A stretch of 64,000 bases of DNA from Desulfotignum sp032250905 (GCA_032250905.1 JAVVEQ010000011.1:1-64000); one strand, 5' to 3'; numbered from the stretch's first letter, positions 49,731 through 58,855 are shown. Numbers and translations are program-made. Notes: a model not told the origin generated them from the sequence alone.

Positions 49731-52415
49731 TTATTCAACATCCAGATTATCCGTTTCTATTATCAGTTCATATTCTCCGCCTCCGGACACCCGGTTGATG
49801 GTAAATCCCAGCTTTCTTCCCAGTTTGAGCATCTGGGTGTTTTCCGAGAGCACCACACCCATGACGCGCCGGACACCCATGTGCCGGGCCGCTTTCAGGC
49901 ACTGGGTCAAAAGCGATGAGCCGATGCCCTTGCCCTGCCAGTCATCACTGATGGCCAGAGCGAATTCCGCCTGGGTTTTATCTGTAAACACGATGATACG
50001 GCAGACGCCGACTATTATCGGGCTGTCATTTTTCCCCATTAGTGCCACCAGAGCGATCTCCCGGTCATAATCGATCTGGGTCAATTTGATAAGCATGTCC
50101 TTTGAGAGTTCTTTTAAAGGGGAAAAAAACCGCATGTAGACGCTGTGGGAAGACAGGGAGTGAAAATGTTCGATCAGCAGGTCTGCATCGCTGGGCCGGA
50201 TGGGACGGATGAAAAAGGACTGGCCGTCCACAGTTTCTCTCCGGGATTCATACTGCCAGGGGTAGGAGCTGATAATCAAGTGCATGGGGGAAGAGACCTG
50301 TGCCGGTGCGATATAAACCCTCGCATCCACCGCCGTCAAAACACCGTTTTTCACCATCAGCGGGTTGATGTCCAGGGACTCGATTTCCGGAAAATCGGTC
50401 ACCAGCCTTCCTACACGTATCAACAGCTCTTCCAGGTGCGCCATATCGATGGGCTGAATGTTCCTGAACCCTTTGAGCACCGAGGCAATTTTCGTTTTTT
50501 CGATCAAATGATCTGCAAGCATGCGGTTCAGGGGTGGCAGCCCCATGGATACATCCTTGAATACTTCGGTCAATACACCGCCCATGCCGAAAAGAATCAC
50601 CGGACCGAAATGCGGATCTTTTCTGGCGCCGATAATCAGTTCAATATCAGCATGTGTCTCCATGGCCTGGACCGTGACACCCGTGATATGAGCCTCAGGA
50701 AAAATCTGTCTGGCATTTGCCAGGATCTGTCTGAATGCAGCGGTTACATCCTGGGCTGTTCTGAGATCCAGGGCGACACCGTTGCAGTCTGATTTGTGAG
50801 GAATGTCCTGGGAGCAGATTTTCAGCACCACGGGAAAACCAGTCCGCTCCGCAATTATCAGGGCAGTTTCTTCAGTATCGGCAACGTGTGTGTCATTGAC
50901 TGGAATACCATAGGCATCCAGCAGTGCTTTGGCTGTATTTTCAAGAAGACAGGTGTTTTTTGCAGCCAGTGCGGTGTCGATGATATTTCTGGCCGTTTCC
51001 CGATGAATGATCAACCGGGTGTCCGTACGGATGGGAATCTGGGTCAGCCGTTCGATGTTTTTTCCATATTCATACAGATTTTTAAATGCCCGGACCGCCC
51101 GTTCTGCAGAATCAAACGTGACAATCCCGGCCTGGTTGAATACGTGTCTGGCTTTGGCCACATTGTCACCGCCGATCCAGGCGGTGAATACCGGACAGGT
51201 AATTTCTTTGAGCTGAGGAACCAGAAGCTCTGCCAGAACACAGGTGTCCACCGTGCCGGCCGGAGAGCAGATCAATAGGAGGGCATCGGTTTCCGGGTCG
51301 GCACTACAGATCTTCACGGTGTCGGCATACACGGAAGCCGGAGTGTCCCCAAGGATATCAACCGGGTTGCCCCGGCTCCAATTATCGGGGAGCAATTCAT
51401 TGAGCTGGTCCTGCGTTGTCTGTGACAATTGTGCCGGCTCAATGCTGTAAGATGCCAGGGCATCGGCGGCCATGACTCCTGGACCTCCGGCATTGGTAAT
51501 GATGGTCAGGCCGCTTCCTTTGGGCCGTTTCTGTTTTGCCAGAAATTCGACACAGTCGAACAGCTCCTCAAATTCAGTGACCCGGAGAATACCGGCCCGT
51601 TGAAATGCAGTATCATACAGTACGTCTTCTTCAGCCATGGCCCCGGTGTGGGATGCAGCTGCCCGGGCACCGGCCCGGGATCTTCCGGATTTAAGTACGA
51701 TAACTGGCTTGATGCGGGATACGGCCCGGGCCGCACTCATGAAATTCCGGATATTGGTAATGCTTTCCATATACATTACAATACTTCCCACAGACCGCTG
51801 AGAACCCAGATAATCGATCATATCTGCAAAGTCAACATCCAGCATGGAACCGAGATTGGCAAAATGGCTGAATCCCACGTTCTTTCTAAATGCCAGATCC
51901 AGCACTGAAGTGCAAACTGCCCCGCTCTGGGATAAAAAAGCGATATTGCCGGGCAGGGGAGGAAGATGGGTAAAGCTGGCATTCAGGGAGATGGCGGTGT
52001 TGATGATGCCCAGGCAGTTGGGGCCGATGATCCTGAGATCAGATTTCTGTGCAGCGGCCAAAATCTGTTTTTCAATGGACTGTCCCCGGGCACCGGTTTC
52101 CCGTCCCCCGGATGATACCACCACGGCACCGGCAATCCCTTTTTTGCCGCACTCATCTATCAGGTCGGGTACCATCCGGATCGGGGTGGCGATCACCGCT
52201 AAGTCAATCACACCATCAACCTCCTGAACCCTTGCGGCGCATGGCAGGTCAAACAGTTTCTTATGCCGGGGATTCACTGGAAACACATCGTATTTTCCAT
52301 TGCCGGTCATCAGATTATGCATGATGGCATTGCCCACGGAACCCTGTTTTTCGTTGGCTCCGATCACGGCCACGCCTTTCGGGTTGAACAGCCGGTTCAG
52401 AAGATGTGTACTCAT
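49731..52415 (-). CDS. NDP-forming acyl-CoA synthetase fused to GNAT acetyltransferase (Pat-like)
   Basis: This protein has about 894 residues. The CoA-binding domain comes first (NPKGVAVIGANEKQGSVG) and the succinyl-CoA-ligase-like domain follows, with AASHTGAMAE near residue 254. An ATP-grasp domain near 490-700 contains TGFPVVLKICSQDIPHKSD. A GNAT domain closes the protein (IRPIRPSDADLLIEH, ISDDWQGKGIGSSLLTQCL). This layout equals protein lysine acetyltransferases of the Pat/Pka type, which control acetyl-CoA synthetase. The SHTG histidine is present, so synthetase activity (acyl-CoA plus ADP to acid plus ATP) is not excluded. Start and upstream stop overlap (TAATG). Confidence 0.88.
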   Translation of the reverse strand: MSTHLLNRLFNPKGVAVIGANEKQGSVGNAIMHNLMTGNGKYDVFPVNPRHKKLFDLPCAARVQEVDGVIDLAVIATPIRMVPDLIDECGKKGIAGAVVVSSGGRETGARGQSIEKQILAAAQKSDLRIIGPNCLGIINTAISLNASFTHLPPLPGNIAFLSQSGAVCTSVLDLAFRKNVGFSHFANLGSMLDVDFADMIDYLGSQRSVGSIVMYMESITNIRNFMSAARAVSRIKPVIVLKSGRSRAGARAAASHTGAMAEEDVLYDTAFQRAGILRVTEFEELFDCVEFLAKQKRPKGSGLTIITNAGGPGVMAADALASYSIEPAQLSQTTQDQLNELLPDNWSRGNPVDILGDTPASVYADTVKICSADPETDALLLICSPAGTVDTCVLAELLVPQLKEITCPVFTAWIGGDNVAKARHVFNQAGIVTFDSAERAVRAFKNLYEYGKNIERLTQIPIRTDTRLIIHRETARNIIDTALAAKNTCLLENTAKALLDAYGIPVNDTHVADTEETALIIAERTGFPVVLKICSQDIPHKSDCNGVALDLRTAQDVTAAFRQILANARQIFPEAHITGVTVQAMETHADIELIIGARKDPHFGPVILFGMGGVLTEVFKDVSMGLPPLNRMLADHLIEKTKIASVLKGFRNIQPIDMAHLEELLIRVGRLVTDFPEIESLDINPLMVKNGVLTAVDARVYIAPAQVSSPMHLIISSYPWQYESRRETVDGQSFFIRPIRPSDADLLIEHFHSLSSHSVYMRFFSPLKELSKDMLIKLTQIDYDREIALVALMGKNDSPIIVGVCRIIVFTDKTQAEFALAISDDWQGKGIGSSLLTQCLKAARHMGVRRVMGVVLSENTQMLKLGRKLGFTINRVSGGGEYELIIETDNLDVE

Positions 52416-53320
52416 TATGGCACCATCCATACTGTCAGATGCTGTGCCCCATGAATGACTTTCCATGGGACCCGGCCGATTTCAAAACCGCTGTAATCTG
52501 AAATTCCTCTTCGGCCGAAAACAACAGTGTCGCAGTTTTCCTTGTCGGCCGTTTTAACTATGGCATCAGCACGGCTTTGTTCCCCTTTGATGGATTTAAA
52601 GGAAATGTTTTTTTCCGGGATGTTCGCACGTTTAAATATATCTGTGATCTCTCCAACCATATCAATGATTCCTTTTTCCAGTTCGACGTTGATGGTATCG
52701 AACTCAGGAACTTCTCTGATTACCGAGCACAGAAAGATTCTGCAGTCAGAGTCCCTGACAAAGTCTGCAGTAAATTCAGCAGCCCGTTTGGAACCTTCTG
52801 ATCCGTCAATGGCAATGCAAAGACGGTGATTCACCACCTGGTTTCCCGCCAGAAAAATCGGCAGACAGTCTGTTTTTTCCACCAGCCGGGTGGATACACT
52901 TCCCAGGACCAGGGGGAGAAACTGCTGAGCGCCTCCACGCCGCCGTATCACCAACGCATCATACCCTTTTCGGGCCTCATCCAGAATATCCTGCGCAATC
53001 CCCTTTTTTCTTTGTGCAATCATGGTATGGATAGCTTCAGGTCGATATCCTGCATCAATGAGTCTGGTTTTTGCTTTTTCCATAAAGGCTTCCATTTGTG
53101 ACCGGTATCCGGATTCCCACACCATCATACGTGAGACGGCAATATAACTGGATGGATCTTTTCGCAGGTCATAATAACATTGGGGAATCCGGGTGATAAT
53201 GTTGTGCAGGACCAGTTCCTTTTTAAGGAAAGGTTTGAAGGTGCATAGATATGTAATGGTTCTGAAAGCTTTTTGAGACCCGTCCAGGGCTACCAGCAAT
53301 CTGTTTTTATTTTCTGACAT
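52415..53320 (-). CDS. Tandem universal stress protein
   Basis: This 301-residue protein has two Usp domains. The first starts KNRLLVALDGSQKAFRT and ends VIRRRGGAQQFLPLVLGSVS. The second starts NHRLCIAIDGSEGSKRAAEF and ends VFGRRGISDYSGFEIGRVP. The first copy keeps the G-9x-GS-type ATP motif, while the second is altered at the end. It sits between a single-domain Usp and the Pat-like gene in one minus-strand unit. Confidence 0.88.
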   Translation of the reverse strand: MSENKNRLLVALDGSQKAFRTITYLCTFKPFLKKELVLHNIITRIPQCYYDLRKDPSSYIAVSRMMVWESGYRSQMEAFMEKAKTRLIDAGYRPEAIHTMIAQRKKGIAQDILDEARKGYDALVIRRRGGAQQFLPLVLGSVSTRLVEKTDCLPIFLAGNQVVNHRLCIAIDGSEGSKRAAEFTADFVRDSDCRIFLCSVIREVPEFDTINVELEKGIIDMVGEITDIFKRANIPEKNISFKSIKGEQSRADAIVKTADKENCDTVVFGRRGISDYSGFEIGRVPWKVIHGAQHLTVWMVP

Positions 53321-53352
53321 ATCCCGGCCTCCTTTTTTTACTTATTTCTTTG

Positions 53353-53826
53353 TCATGAACGAATACTCATCACCGGCACCGGCGAGTGCCGGAACAGTTT
53401 TTCGGCCACGGATCCGAAAAGAAATTCTTTGAGATCGGTCCGGCCCTTGGGTCCGAATACAAGAAAATCCGCGTTTTCTCTTTTTACGGCTTCCAGGATC
53501 TCCACATGGGGCACCCCGTGGCCGATACGGATTTTTACCGGCACATCATCCATTGCGGGGATTCCCTTGATCAGGGTTTTCAATTTCAGTCTCCGCCGGT
53601 CTATCTCCTCCCCCAGGAACTTAGCCAGATCAAACTGGTTGGGATTTTCGGTATTGACCGCTTTTTCCATGGAATCGATCTGCTTCTGGTTGATGATATT
53701 GATCAACACCATCTGCGCCTGGGTCAGATTTGCCGTTTCCACCGCATATGCCAGTGTGTCCCGGGAATATCCTGAGAAATCGATGGCCACCACCATTTTT
53801 GAGAGTCTGCCGGATTGTTTTTTCAT
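53353..53826 (-). CDS. Universal stress protein (single domain)
   Basis: This 157-residue UspA-type protein has an N-terminal strand KMVVAIDFSGYSRDTLAYAV and a C-terminal ATP-binding motif VFGPKGRTDLKEFLFGSVAE (G-2x-G-9x-GS intact). Nucleotide binding is expected. Its ATG overlaps the stop of the preceding Usp gene by four bases (ATGA). Confidence 0.9.
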   Translation of the reverse strand: MKKQSGRLSKMVVAIDFSGYSRDTLAYAVETANLTQAQMVLINIINQKQIDSMEKAVNTENPNQFDLAKFLGEEIDRRRLKLKTLIKGIPAMDDVPVKIRIGHGVPHVEILEAVKRENADFLVFGPKGRTDLKEFLFGSVAEKLFRHSPVPVMSIRS

Positions 53827-54329
53827 GATAGTTTTCTCCCCTGTTTGAATTTTTCAGGATCCCTGACACACACTACCGGCACCTTCGCATGCCGGAACAC
53901 TTTTTCAGCCGTACTGCCAAACAACACCCGTGACAGGTTCCCCCTGCCTTTGTTGGCGATGACGATCAGATCAACCTTTTCTGTATCCGCTGTTGTCAGG
54001 ATCCGTTCATAGGGAATTCCGGTATCCACCATCAGGTGCATCCTGGACTTGTCATCGAAAAAATGGGTCTTGACCATTTGCTTCAACTGGTTATGCCGAT
54101 CTTTTTTCCAGTCATCGACACAGTCCTCAACTGTGAGCATCTCAGGACCCTGGGTCGGAAAGTATCCCACCGCCATTCTGATGCCATTGATGTCCCGCTG
54201 ATTGATGACGTTCAACACCACAATCTTCATGTCCGGAGCATTGGACAATTCCACCGCATATGACAAGACCATCATGGAATAGTCTGAAAAGTCCACGCAT
54301 GCCAGAATTTTATTGATTTTTCGATTCAT
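53823..54329 (-). CDS. Universal stress protein (single domain)
   Basis: This UspA-type protein has about 168 residues, starting NKILACVDFSDYSMMVLSYA and ending with VIANKGRGNLSRVLFGSTAE. The ATP motif is preserved apart from Asn at the second position. The ATG at 54329 is chosen for AGGAGA upstream; an earlier in-frame codon would add six residues. It is the second gene after the sigma-54 promoter. Confidence 0.9.
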   Translation of the reverse strand: MNRKINKILACVDFSDYSMMVLSYAVELSNAPDMKIVVLNVINQRDINGIRMAVGYFPTQGPEMLTVEDCVDDWKKDRHNQLKQMVKTHFFDDKSRMHLMVDTGIPYERILTTADTEKVDLIVIANKGRGNLSRVLFGSTAEKVFRHAKVPVVCVRDPEKFKQGRKLS

Positions 54330-54358
54330 GTATTCTCTCCTGTCCATATCTGCGTCAT

Positions 54359-55036
54359 TTAAAATATTTTACGATATCCACGTGACAGGTCAGCAGCATA
54401 GTACAACTGACCCATTCCGCTGAATGTTTCAACCAGACTGGAAAAATTATCGGGTTCGATGTCAAAGGTATGAAAAAATACTTTCCTGTAACCTTCCTCG
54501 ATGTCGTCGTAAGAGGTCATGATGCTGCACATTCGGCCCCCTTTTTCACGGATCATGTCGGTGAATTTCTTGATGAGCCCCGGCCGGTCCTGGAGCCGGG
54601 TGGCAAAGATCTGTCCGGTGGTTGAAACCCCGGTGAAAGAGACAAAACACCGGAAAATATCGCTTTTTGTGATTATTCCGGTCATTCCTCCAGACCGGCC
54701 TGTCACCGGCATTCCGGAGATGCCTTTTTTCAACATGATGCCGGCAGCCTCATCCACGGTGTGGTCCTCGGGGATGGTAATGCCAGGCTTTGACATGATC
54801 GATCCCACCTTAATGGAATCCAGCATTGACGGCAGCTCAAAACGATCCAGCGTAGTGGCATCCGAGGGCATGGCTCTTTTCAGGTCCCCGTCCGTGATGA
54901 CGCCTGCAAGGGTTTCATCCTTCATCACCGGCAGCATGGAGATCACCCGGGTGCGGAACAGTTTGGCCGCATCGTTCAATGATTCATCATGGTTGATGGC
55001 AATGACGGGTTTGCTCATCCATTCTTTTATCAACAT
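54359..55036 (-). CDS. CBS-pair plus ACT-like protein (AcuB-like)
   Basis: This 225-residue protein starts with two CBS motifs at 1-125 (MSKPVIAINHDESLNDAA, IMSKPGITIPEDHTVDEAA), which form a Bateman module for adenine nucleotides. An ACT-like domain follows near 140-215 (FATRLQDRPGLIKKFTDMIR). This is the layout of AcuB from the acetoin utilisation operon of Bacillus, whose partner AcuA acetylates acetyl-CoA synthetase. It is first in the transcript with the stress proteins and Pat-like enzyme, 52 bases behind a predicted sigma-54 start. AGGTGA precedes the ATG. Confidence 0.85.
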   Translation of the reverse strand: MLIKEWMSKPVIAINHDESLNDAAKLFRTRVISMLPVMKDETLAGVITDGDLKRAMPSDATTLDRFELPSMLDSIKVGSIMSKPGITIPEDHTVDEAAGIMLKKGISGMPVTGRSGGMTGIITKSDIFRCFVSFTGVSTTGQIFATRLQDRPGLIKKFTDMIREKGGRMCSIMTSYDDIEEGYRKVFFHTFDIEPDNFSSLVETFSGMGQLYYAADLSRGYRKIF

Positions 55037-55098
55037 GGTTCACCTCTATCTGTATGGTTGAAAATTATGGGTTTCCAAAGCAGTTGATACCTGATATG

Positions 55099-55114
55099 AG
55101 CAAAAGCTGTGCCA
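55099..55114 (-). promoter_or_regulatory. Near-consensus sigma-54 promoter for the stress/acetylation operon
   Basis: On the minus strand TGGCACAGCTTTTGCT matches the -24/-12 consensus at every strongly conserved position (TGGCAC, then TTGC at the right spacing). Initiation would fall near 55088 and the first ATG is at 55036. The gene for an NtrC-type activator lies immediately upstream on the same strand. Confidence 0.85.
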
Positions 55115-55286
55115 CCGGATGAAATTAGGATAACAATCTGAATTTACATGGTATTTTGTTTTTTTTTGAAAGGGAATGAATCAGGCAGGGTGTTTGGCCG
55201 AACGGATTTTTTTCAATGTGCGAAGAAAACTGACACCTGATAAATGAAAAAATAGAAATGTTCGGTCTGGATTCCGCCTGTTTCGG

Positions 55287-56711
55287 TCAATCGGAAACCT
55301 GTGTTTTCATCCGGATATTGTATTTTTCAATCTTGGCATGAAGGGTGGGGCGGGACATGCCCAGCAGCTTGGCAGCCTGGGTCCGGTTTCCGTCGGTGGA
55401 TATCAACGCTTCTGAAATGACGATACCTGAAATGATATCCACAATATCATCGAATCGGCAGGTATCCGGTTCACGGGCCATCATCTGCCGTACCCACTCG
55501 CGAATGGTTTCCTGCTGAATCTGTGAGGTCTGTTCATCCGTATTCCGGCGGTGAATGATCTGGGCCAGTTCTGATGAGGCTATAGGTGCTCCCCGGTTGA
55601 AAATCAGCACTTTCTGGATCAGGTTTCCCAGCTCCCGGACATTTCCAGGCCATTCATAGCTGTCCAAAAGCGTCAGGGCCTGTTCCTGAATTCCAGGATT
55701 GGCTATTTTCAGCGCCATGGCATATTTGTTCAGATAATAGGTGATCAGGTCGGGGATATCTTCTTTCCGATTCCTTAACGGCGGCAGTTCAATGGTGACG
55801 ACTTTGAGCCGGAAATACAAGTCTTCCCTGAATTTGGCGTCTTCAATGGCTTTTTCAAGATTCTGGTGGGTGGCGGCTATGATCCGGACGTCCACAGGAA
55901 TGGTTTCTTCTCCACCGATGCGCTCGATACTTTTTTCCTGGAGAAGCCGTAAAATTTTGGCTTGAATACTCAAAGGCATATCCCCGATTTCATCCAGAAA
56001 AACGGTGCCGCCGTTGGCCTGTTCGATTTTTCCGATATGTTTCTGAGATGCTCCGGTAAACGCCCCTTTTTCATGTCCGAACAGTTCACTTTCCAGCAGG
56101 GTTTCCGGTATGGCCACGCAGTTGATGATCAGAAAGGGTTTGTCCGCCCGGCTTCCATGCTGGTAAATCGCCCGGGCCACCAGCTCCTTACCGGTGCCGG
56201 ATTCGCCCCGGATCAGAATGGTGGCATCGGTCTGGGCCACCCGGCCGATGGCTTTGTATACGGTCTGCATGGACCGGCTCTGGCCGATAATGGCATCACC
56301 GGATTGCTGATCAGGCAATGCATCCAGGGCAACCGGGGATCTCATGAAATATCCGGCATCGATGGCCTGGGTGATGAGGTTCAGCATTTCAGGGATTTCA
56401 AAGGGCTTGAGCACATAGTCATATGCCCCCATCTTGGTGGCTTCGATGGCGGTTTCCGTGGTGCCGAAAGCGGTGACAATGATTACCTGCAGCTTTGGAT
56501 CCAGTTTCTTTATCTGTGTGAAGGTTTCCATGCCGTCCATGCCGGGCAGCCGCATGTCCAGAATCACCAGATCCAGGGACTGCTGCCTTACAATGTCCAC
56601 ACCGGCTTCACCCGACGCTGCTCCCAGAACGGAATAGTTTTCTTCTCTCAAAAGCTTACAGAAACTGATCCGCAGCTGATCATCATCATCTATCACCAGA
56701 ATGGTATTCAT
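55287..56711 (-). CDS. Sigma-54-dependent response regulator (NtrC family)
   Basis: This 474-residue protein has a receiver at 1-120 with Asp52 (VILDMRLPG). Its AAA+ domain carries Walker A RGESGTGKE and GAFTGA, plus R-finger-type motifs, and a Fis-type HTH closes it (NRTQAAKLLGMSRPTLHAKI). It is 30% or so similar by eye to the activator at 14243. No kinase gene adjoins it; the kinase at 58932 is the nearest. It lies directly upstream of a sigma-54 promoter driving the stress/acetylation operon and is the likely activator. Confidence 0.93.
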   Translation of the reverse strand: MNTILVIDDDDQLRISFCKLLREENYSVLGAASGEAGVDIVRQQSLDLVILDMRLPGMDGMETFTQIKKLDPKLQVIIVTAFGTTETAIEATKMGAYDYVLKPFEIPEMLNLITQAIDAGYFMRSPVALDALPDQQSGDAIIGQSRSMQTVYKAIGRVAQTDATILIRGESGTGKELVARAIYQHGSRADKPFLIINCVAIPETLLESELFGHEKGAFTGASQKHIGKIEQANGGTVFLDEIGDMPLSIQAKILRLLQEKSIERIGGEETIPVDVRIIAATHQNLEKAIEDAKFREDLYFRLKVVTIELPPLRNRKEDIPDLITYYLNKYAMALKIANPGIQEQALTLLDSYEWPGNVRELGNLIQKVLIFNRGAPIASSELAQIIHRRNTDEQTSQIQQETIREWVRQMMAREPDTCRFDDIVDIISGIVISEALISTDGNRTQAAKLLGMSRPTLHAKIEKYNIRMKTQVSD

Positions 56712-56834
56712 AGCACCTGCCCTGTCACTGGCCGCAGCCGGTCATCAATTGAAATTCGTATTTATAGGGTCCGGTATACCATGGCCGGCCGGACGGCTCA
56801 ATACACAATACCATGGGGTGTATTTCCGTTTTTA

Positions 56835-57515
56835 TCATTCAGGAACGTAGCTGTTTTTTTCAGAATTTTCAATAGCATTGCCGTCGGAAAAGTTCCCGAC
56901 CGGAGAAGTGATTCCAAAACGCAGCCATTTGAAACACTCCCGATCATTTGATGAGACATTTTTACCGATTCGGGCCATAAAGATATTTTCCGGTTTCAAA
57001 CAGACATTGGGTTCGTTGGTCTGGCAGGATTCAAAACCGAATCTGGCATAGAGGGTCATGAGCATTTCCCGGTATGCATCACAGGACAGGTCGGTATGGG
57101 CCATGTCCCACAACCAGGCATATGCGGTCAAAAAAACGATATGATCGTCAAAGGTGGAACCGGAAAAAAGGCGGGTCAGCAGATGTCCGGCAATGCCCTG
57201 ATTTCTGAACGGGCAGGCTACTTCAACCGCCTTGAGTTCCACGAGGGGGAGAGAGTCAACCCTGGCCCAGCGGCTGTTCTGAGAAGGGGGGGCGATGAGG
57301 GCATATCCGACGATCATTTTCTTTCTGAACAGTGCGAGACACAGGTTTTCTCCCCTTGGCGCAAGCTGTTCCAGGGTCTGTTTTCGTGTATATATGGGCT
57401 GATAGGCAGGGTCTGATGTGTTTATCCCGAACACCAGTTCATCGCTCCTGCCGGCTGGGAATCCTGTGCAGATATCTACGGAACCTTTTCTGGTCAGAAT
57501 GGTTGATGGAACCAT
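56835..57515 (-). CDS. AcuA-like GNAT acetyltransferase
   Basis: This protein has about 226 residues and a central GNAT fold. KKMIVGYALIAPPSQNSRWAR is the beta-strand/substrate segment, VDSLPLVELKAVEVACPFRN leads to the acetyl-CoA loop RNQGIAGHLLTRLF, and CDAYREMLMTLYARFGFESC closes the fold. The sequence resembles AcuA of Bacillus, which acetylates and inactivates acetyl-CoA synthetase. An AcuB-like protein nearby supports this. The ATG at 57515 lies four bases after the end of the cytidylate-kinase-like gene. A longer frame into that gene is less likely. Confidence 0.75.
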   Translation of the reverse strand: MVPSTILTRKGSVDICTGFPAGRSDELVFGINTSDPAYQPIYTRKQTLEQLAPRGENLCLALFRKKMIVGYALIAPPSQNSRWARVDSLPLVELKAVEVACPFRNQGIAGHLLTRLFSGSTFDDHIVFLTAYAWLWDMAHTDLSCDAYREMLMTLYARFGFESCQTNEPNVCLKPENIFMARIGKNVSSNDRECFKWLRFGITSPVGNFSDGNAIENSEKNSYVPE

Positions 57516-57519
57516 TGGC

Positions 57520-58263
57520 TCACTTCTGAAGGCCGAATTTCTGTTCAAATGCACAAGCTACGATTTTTGCCGCTTCAAGAGCCCCGTTGAGATGATCCCT
57601 GTTGATGACCAGATCGATACCGTCCAGGTCGGTTTCTTCTTTCTGGTAAACTGTTTTGAAAAACTTTTGCTGTTCTCTGTCATACCGGTCCAAATGTTTT
57701 TGGGCCTCTGTTTTTTCAATGTTTAAAATATCTGCCAGCCGGGTGATCCGGAATTCCGTACTGCAGATTAACCGGACAGATAATGTCTGATCCCGTGGCA
57801 GGATCAGGTGAATACCCCTTCCCACAAAGATGGTGGGTTCGGAGGAAGCCAGTGCGGTGACGGTTTTCGTCAGCTGTCTGGCATAATCACTTTTAATGAA
57901 TGTTTTTTCACTTATGAGCATGGTGAACAGCTCACTCAGGCGGCCCGGATATCGCTCATCAAAGAGTTCGATGAGTTTCATGGACAGGCTGGCATCTCGT
58001 GCCATATGTTCCATGAGCTGCCGGTCAACAACCCGAAACTGTTTCAAATCGGCCAGAAGATCAGCAATTTCCAAAGCACCGACACCAATCCGGCGTGAGA
58101 AACAGATGCAGGGAAAAACCGTGGCAGGTTTGTTTTTCTCTTTTTTCCTCGCTTCTTCCAAAGCCCATTTTTTACAATAAGCCTCTACCCATTGATCTGC
58201 TGCCTGGCGTTTTTTTCCATAAAAGCCCGGCTGATATCCAGTTGGTTTTGTCTCTTCATTCAT
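57520..58263 (-). CDS. Cytidylate-kinase-like protein
   Basis: This protein has about 247 residues and resembles the cytidylate-kinase-like family. After a 55-residue Lys/Glu-rich start, TVFPCICFSRRIGVGALEIA stands where the P-loop GxGGxxxA is expected. Then come LKQFRVVDRQLMEHMA, the Arg-rich VRLICSTEFRITRLAD and YDREQQKFFKTVY, which is typical of the family. The P-loop is degenerate, so kinase activity is doubtful. AAGGGA precedes the ATG at 58263. It lies in a unit with the CBM48, AcuA-like and activator genes. Confidence 0.75.
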   Translation of the reverse strand: MNEETKPTGYQPGFYGKKRQAADQWVEAYCKKWALEEARKKEKNKPATVFPCICFSRRIGVGALEIADLLADLKQFRVVDRQLMEHMARDASLSMKLIELFDERYPGRLSELFTMLISEKTFIKSDYARQLTKTVTALASSEPTIFVGRGIHLILPRDQTLSVRLICSTEFRITRLADILNIEKTEAQKHLDRYDREQQKFFKTVYQKEETDLDGIDLVINRDHLNGALEAAKIVACAFEQKFGLQK

Positions 58264-58331
58264 GACAGTCCCTTTATTTGAAGGTTTCCGCAACAAAATT
58301 TCCAGATATTACCGTGCGGAATGTCCCGGAG

Positions 58332-58622
58332 TTATTTTTCCGGAACGGTCAGCAGGTTGTTGCGTGTGCCAAAGCAGTTCTGGCATGTCCGGTTGTTGGA
58401 TGGATCGATCTGCCACTCACCGTCCACAATGAACTTGTATTCATAGGTGCTGGGAGTGAGCATCAGTGTTTTTTCCCACACTCCGGCCTTCCCTTTTTTT
58501 AACCCATGTTTTTCAGGGTTCCACTTATTGAAATCGCCCGCCAGAAATACGGATTTTGCTGTGGGTGCATGCAATGACAAGACGATTTTCCTGCGGTTTT
58601 TTTTGGGATTTCTTTCGTTCAT
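58332..58622 (-). CDS. Stand-alone CBM48 (glycogen-binding, AMPK-beta-like) protein
   Basis: This protein has about 96 residues and is nearly all a CBM48/isoamylase N-terminal fold. Motifs are KIVLSLHAPTAKSVFLAGDF, NKWNPEKHGLKKGKAGVWEK and YEYKFIVDGEWQIDPSN. It contains the Trp residues that contact alpha-glucan in AMPK beta subunits. No catalytic domain is attached. The ATG at 58622 has GGAAAGGAGA upstream. It is the first gene of a four-gene minus-strand unit. Confidence 0.85.
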   Translation of the reverse strand: MNERNPKKNRRKIVLSLHAPTAKSVFLAGDFNKWNPEKHGLKKGKAGVWEKTLMLTPSTYEYKFIVDGEWQIDPSNNRTCQNCFGTRNNLLTVPEK

Positions 58623-58668
58623 CTGGGTCTCCTTTCCAACGGGTTTCCGGATATTTATAAATATTTTA

Positions 58669-58684
58669 AGCAAGGAATATGCCT
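58669..58684 (-). promoter_or_regulatory. Candidate sigma-54 promoter for the CBM48-activator unit
   Basis: On the minus strand AGGCATATTCCTTGCT keeps GG and GC at the sigma-54 spacing, with one mismatch in the leading T and non-consensus bases at positions 6-7. The predicted start near 58659 is 37 bases before the CBM48 ATG. If real, the activator gene at the end of this unit would be under sigma-54 control, possibly its own. Confidence 0.5.
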
Positions 58685-58826
58685 TGTTAAAGGGTTTTTT
58701 TCCCCATATGAATGGCCGCGAAAAAATAATGTCACCAGGGAACGGATAAAATTGAAAAAGAATAAAAAAAATATTTTATCATGTTGTAAAAAAAGCTGAC
58801 ACAACTGTAATTCCATGCGATTCCAT

Positions 58827-58855
58827 TTGACACACAAAGGTTAATAAAATAAAAA
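58827..58855 (+). promoter_or_regulatory. Candidate sigma-70 promoter for the sensor kinase
   Basis: TTGACA at 58827-58832, a 17-base spacer and TAAAAA at 58850-58855 (four of six matches). Initiation would be near 58862, leaving a leader of about 70 bases. Confidence 0.4.

Noticed and set aside
55115..55286. Shared CTGACAC heptamer here and near 58791 as an activator-binding site
   Set aside because: A seven-base match in two AT-rich regions is expected by chance and no inverted-repeat context was conserved between them.
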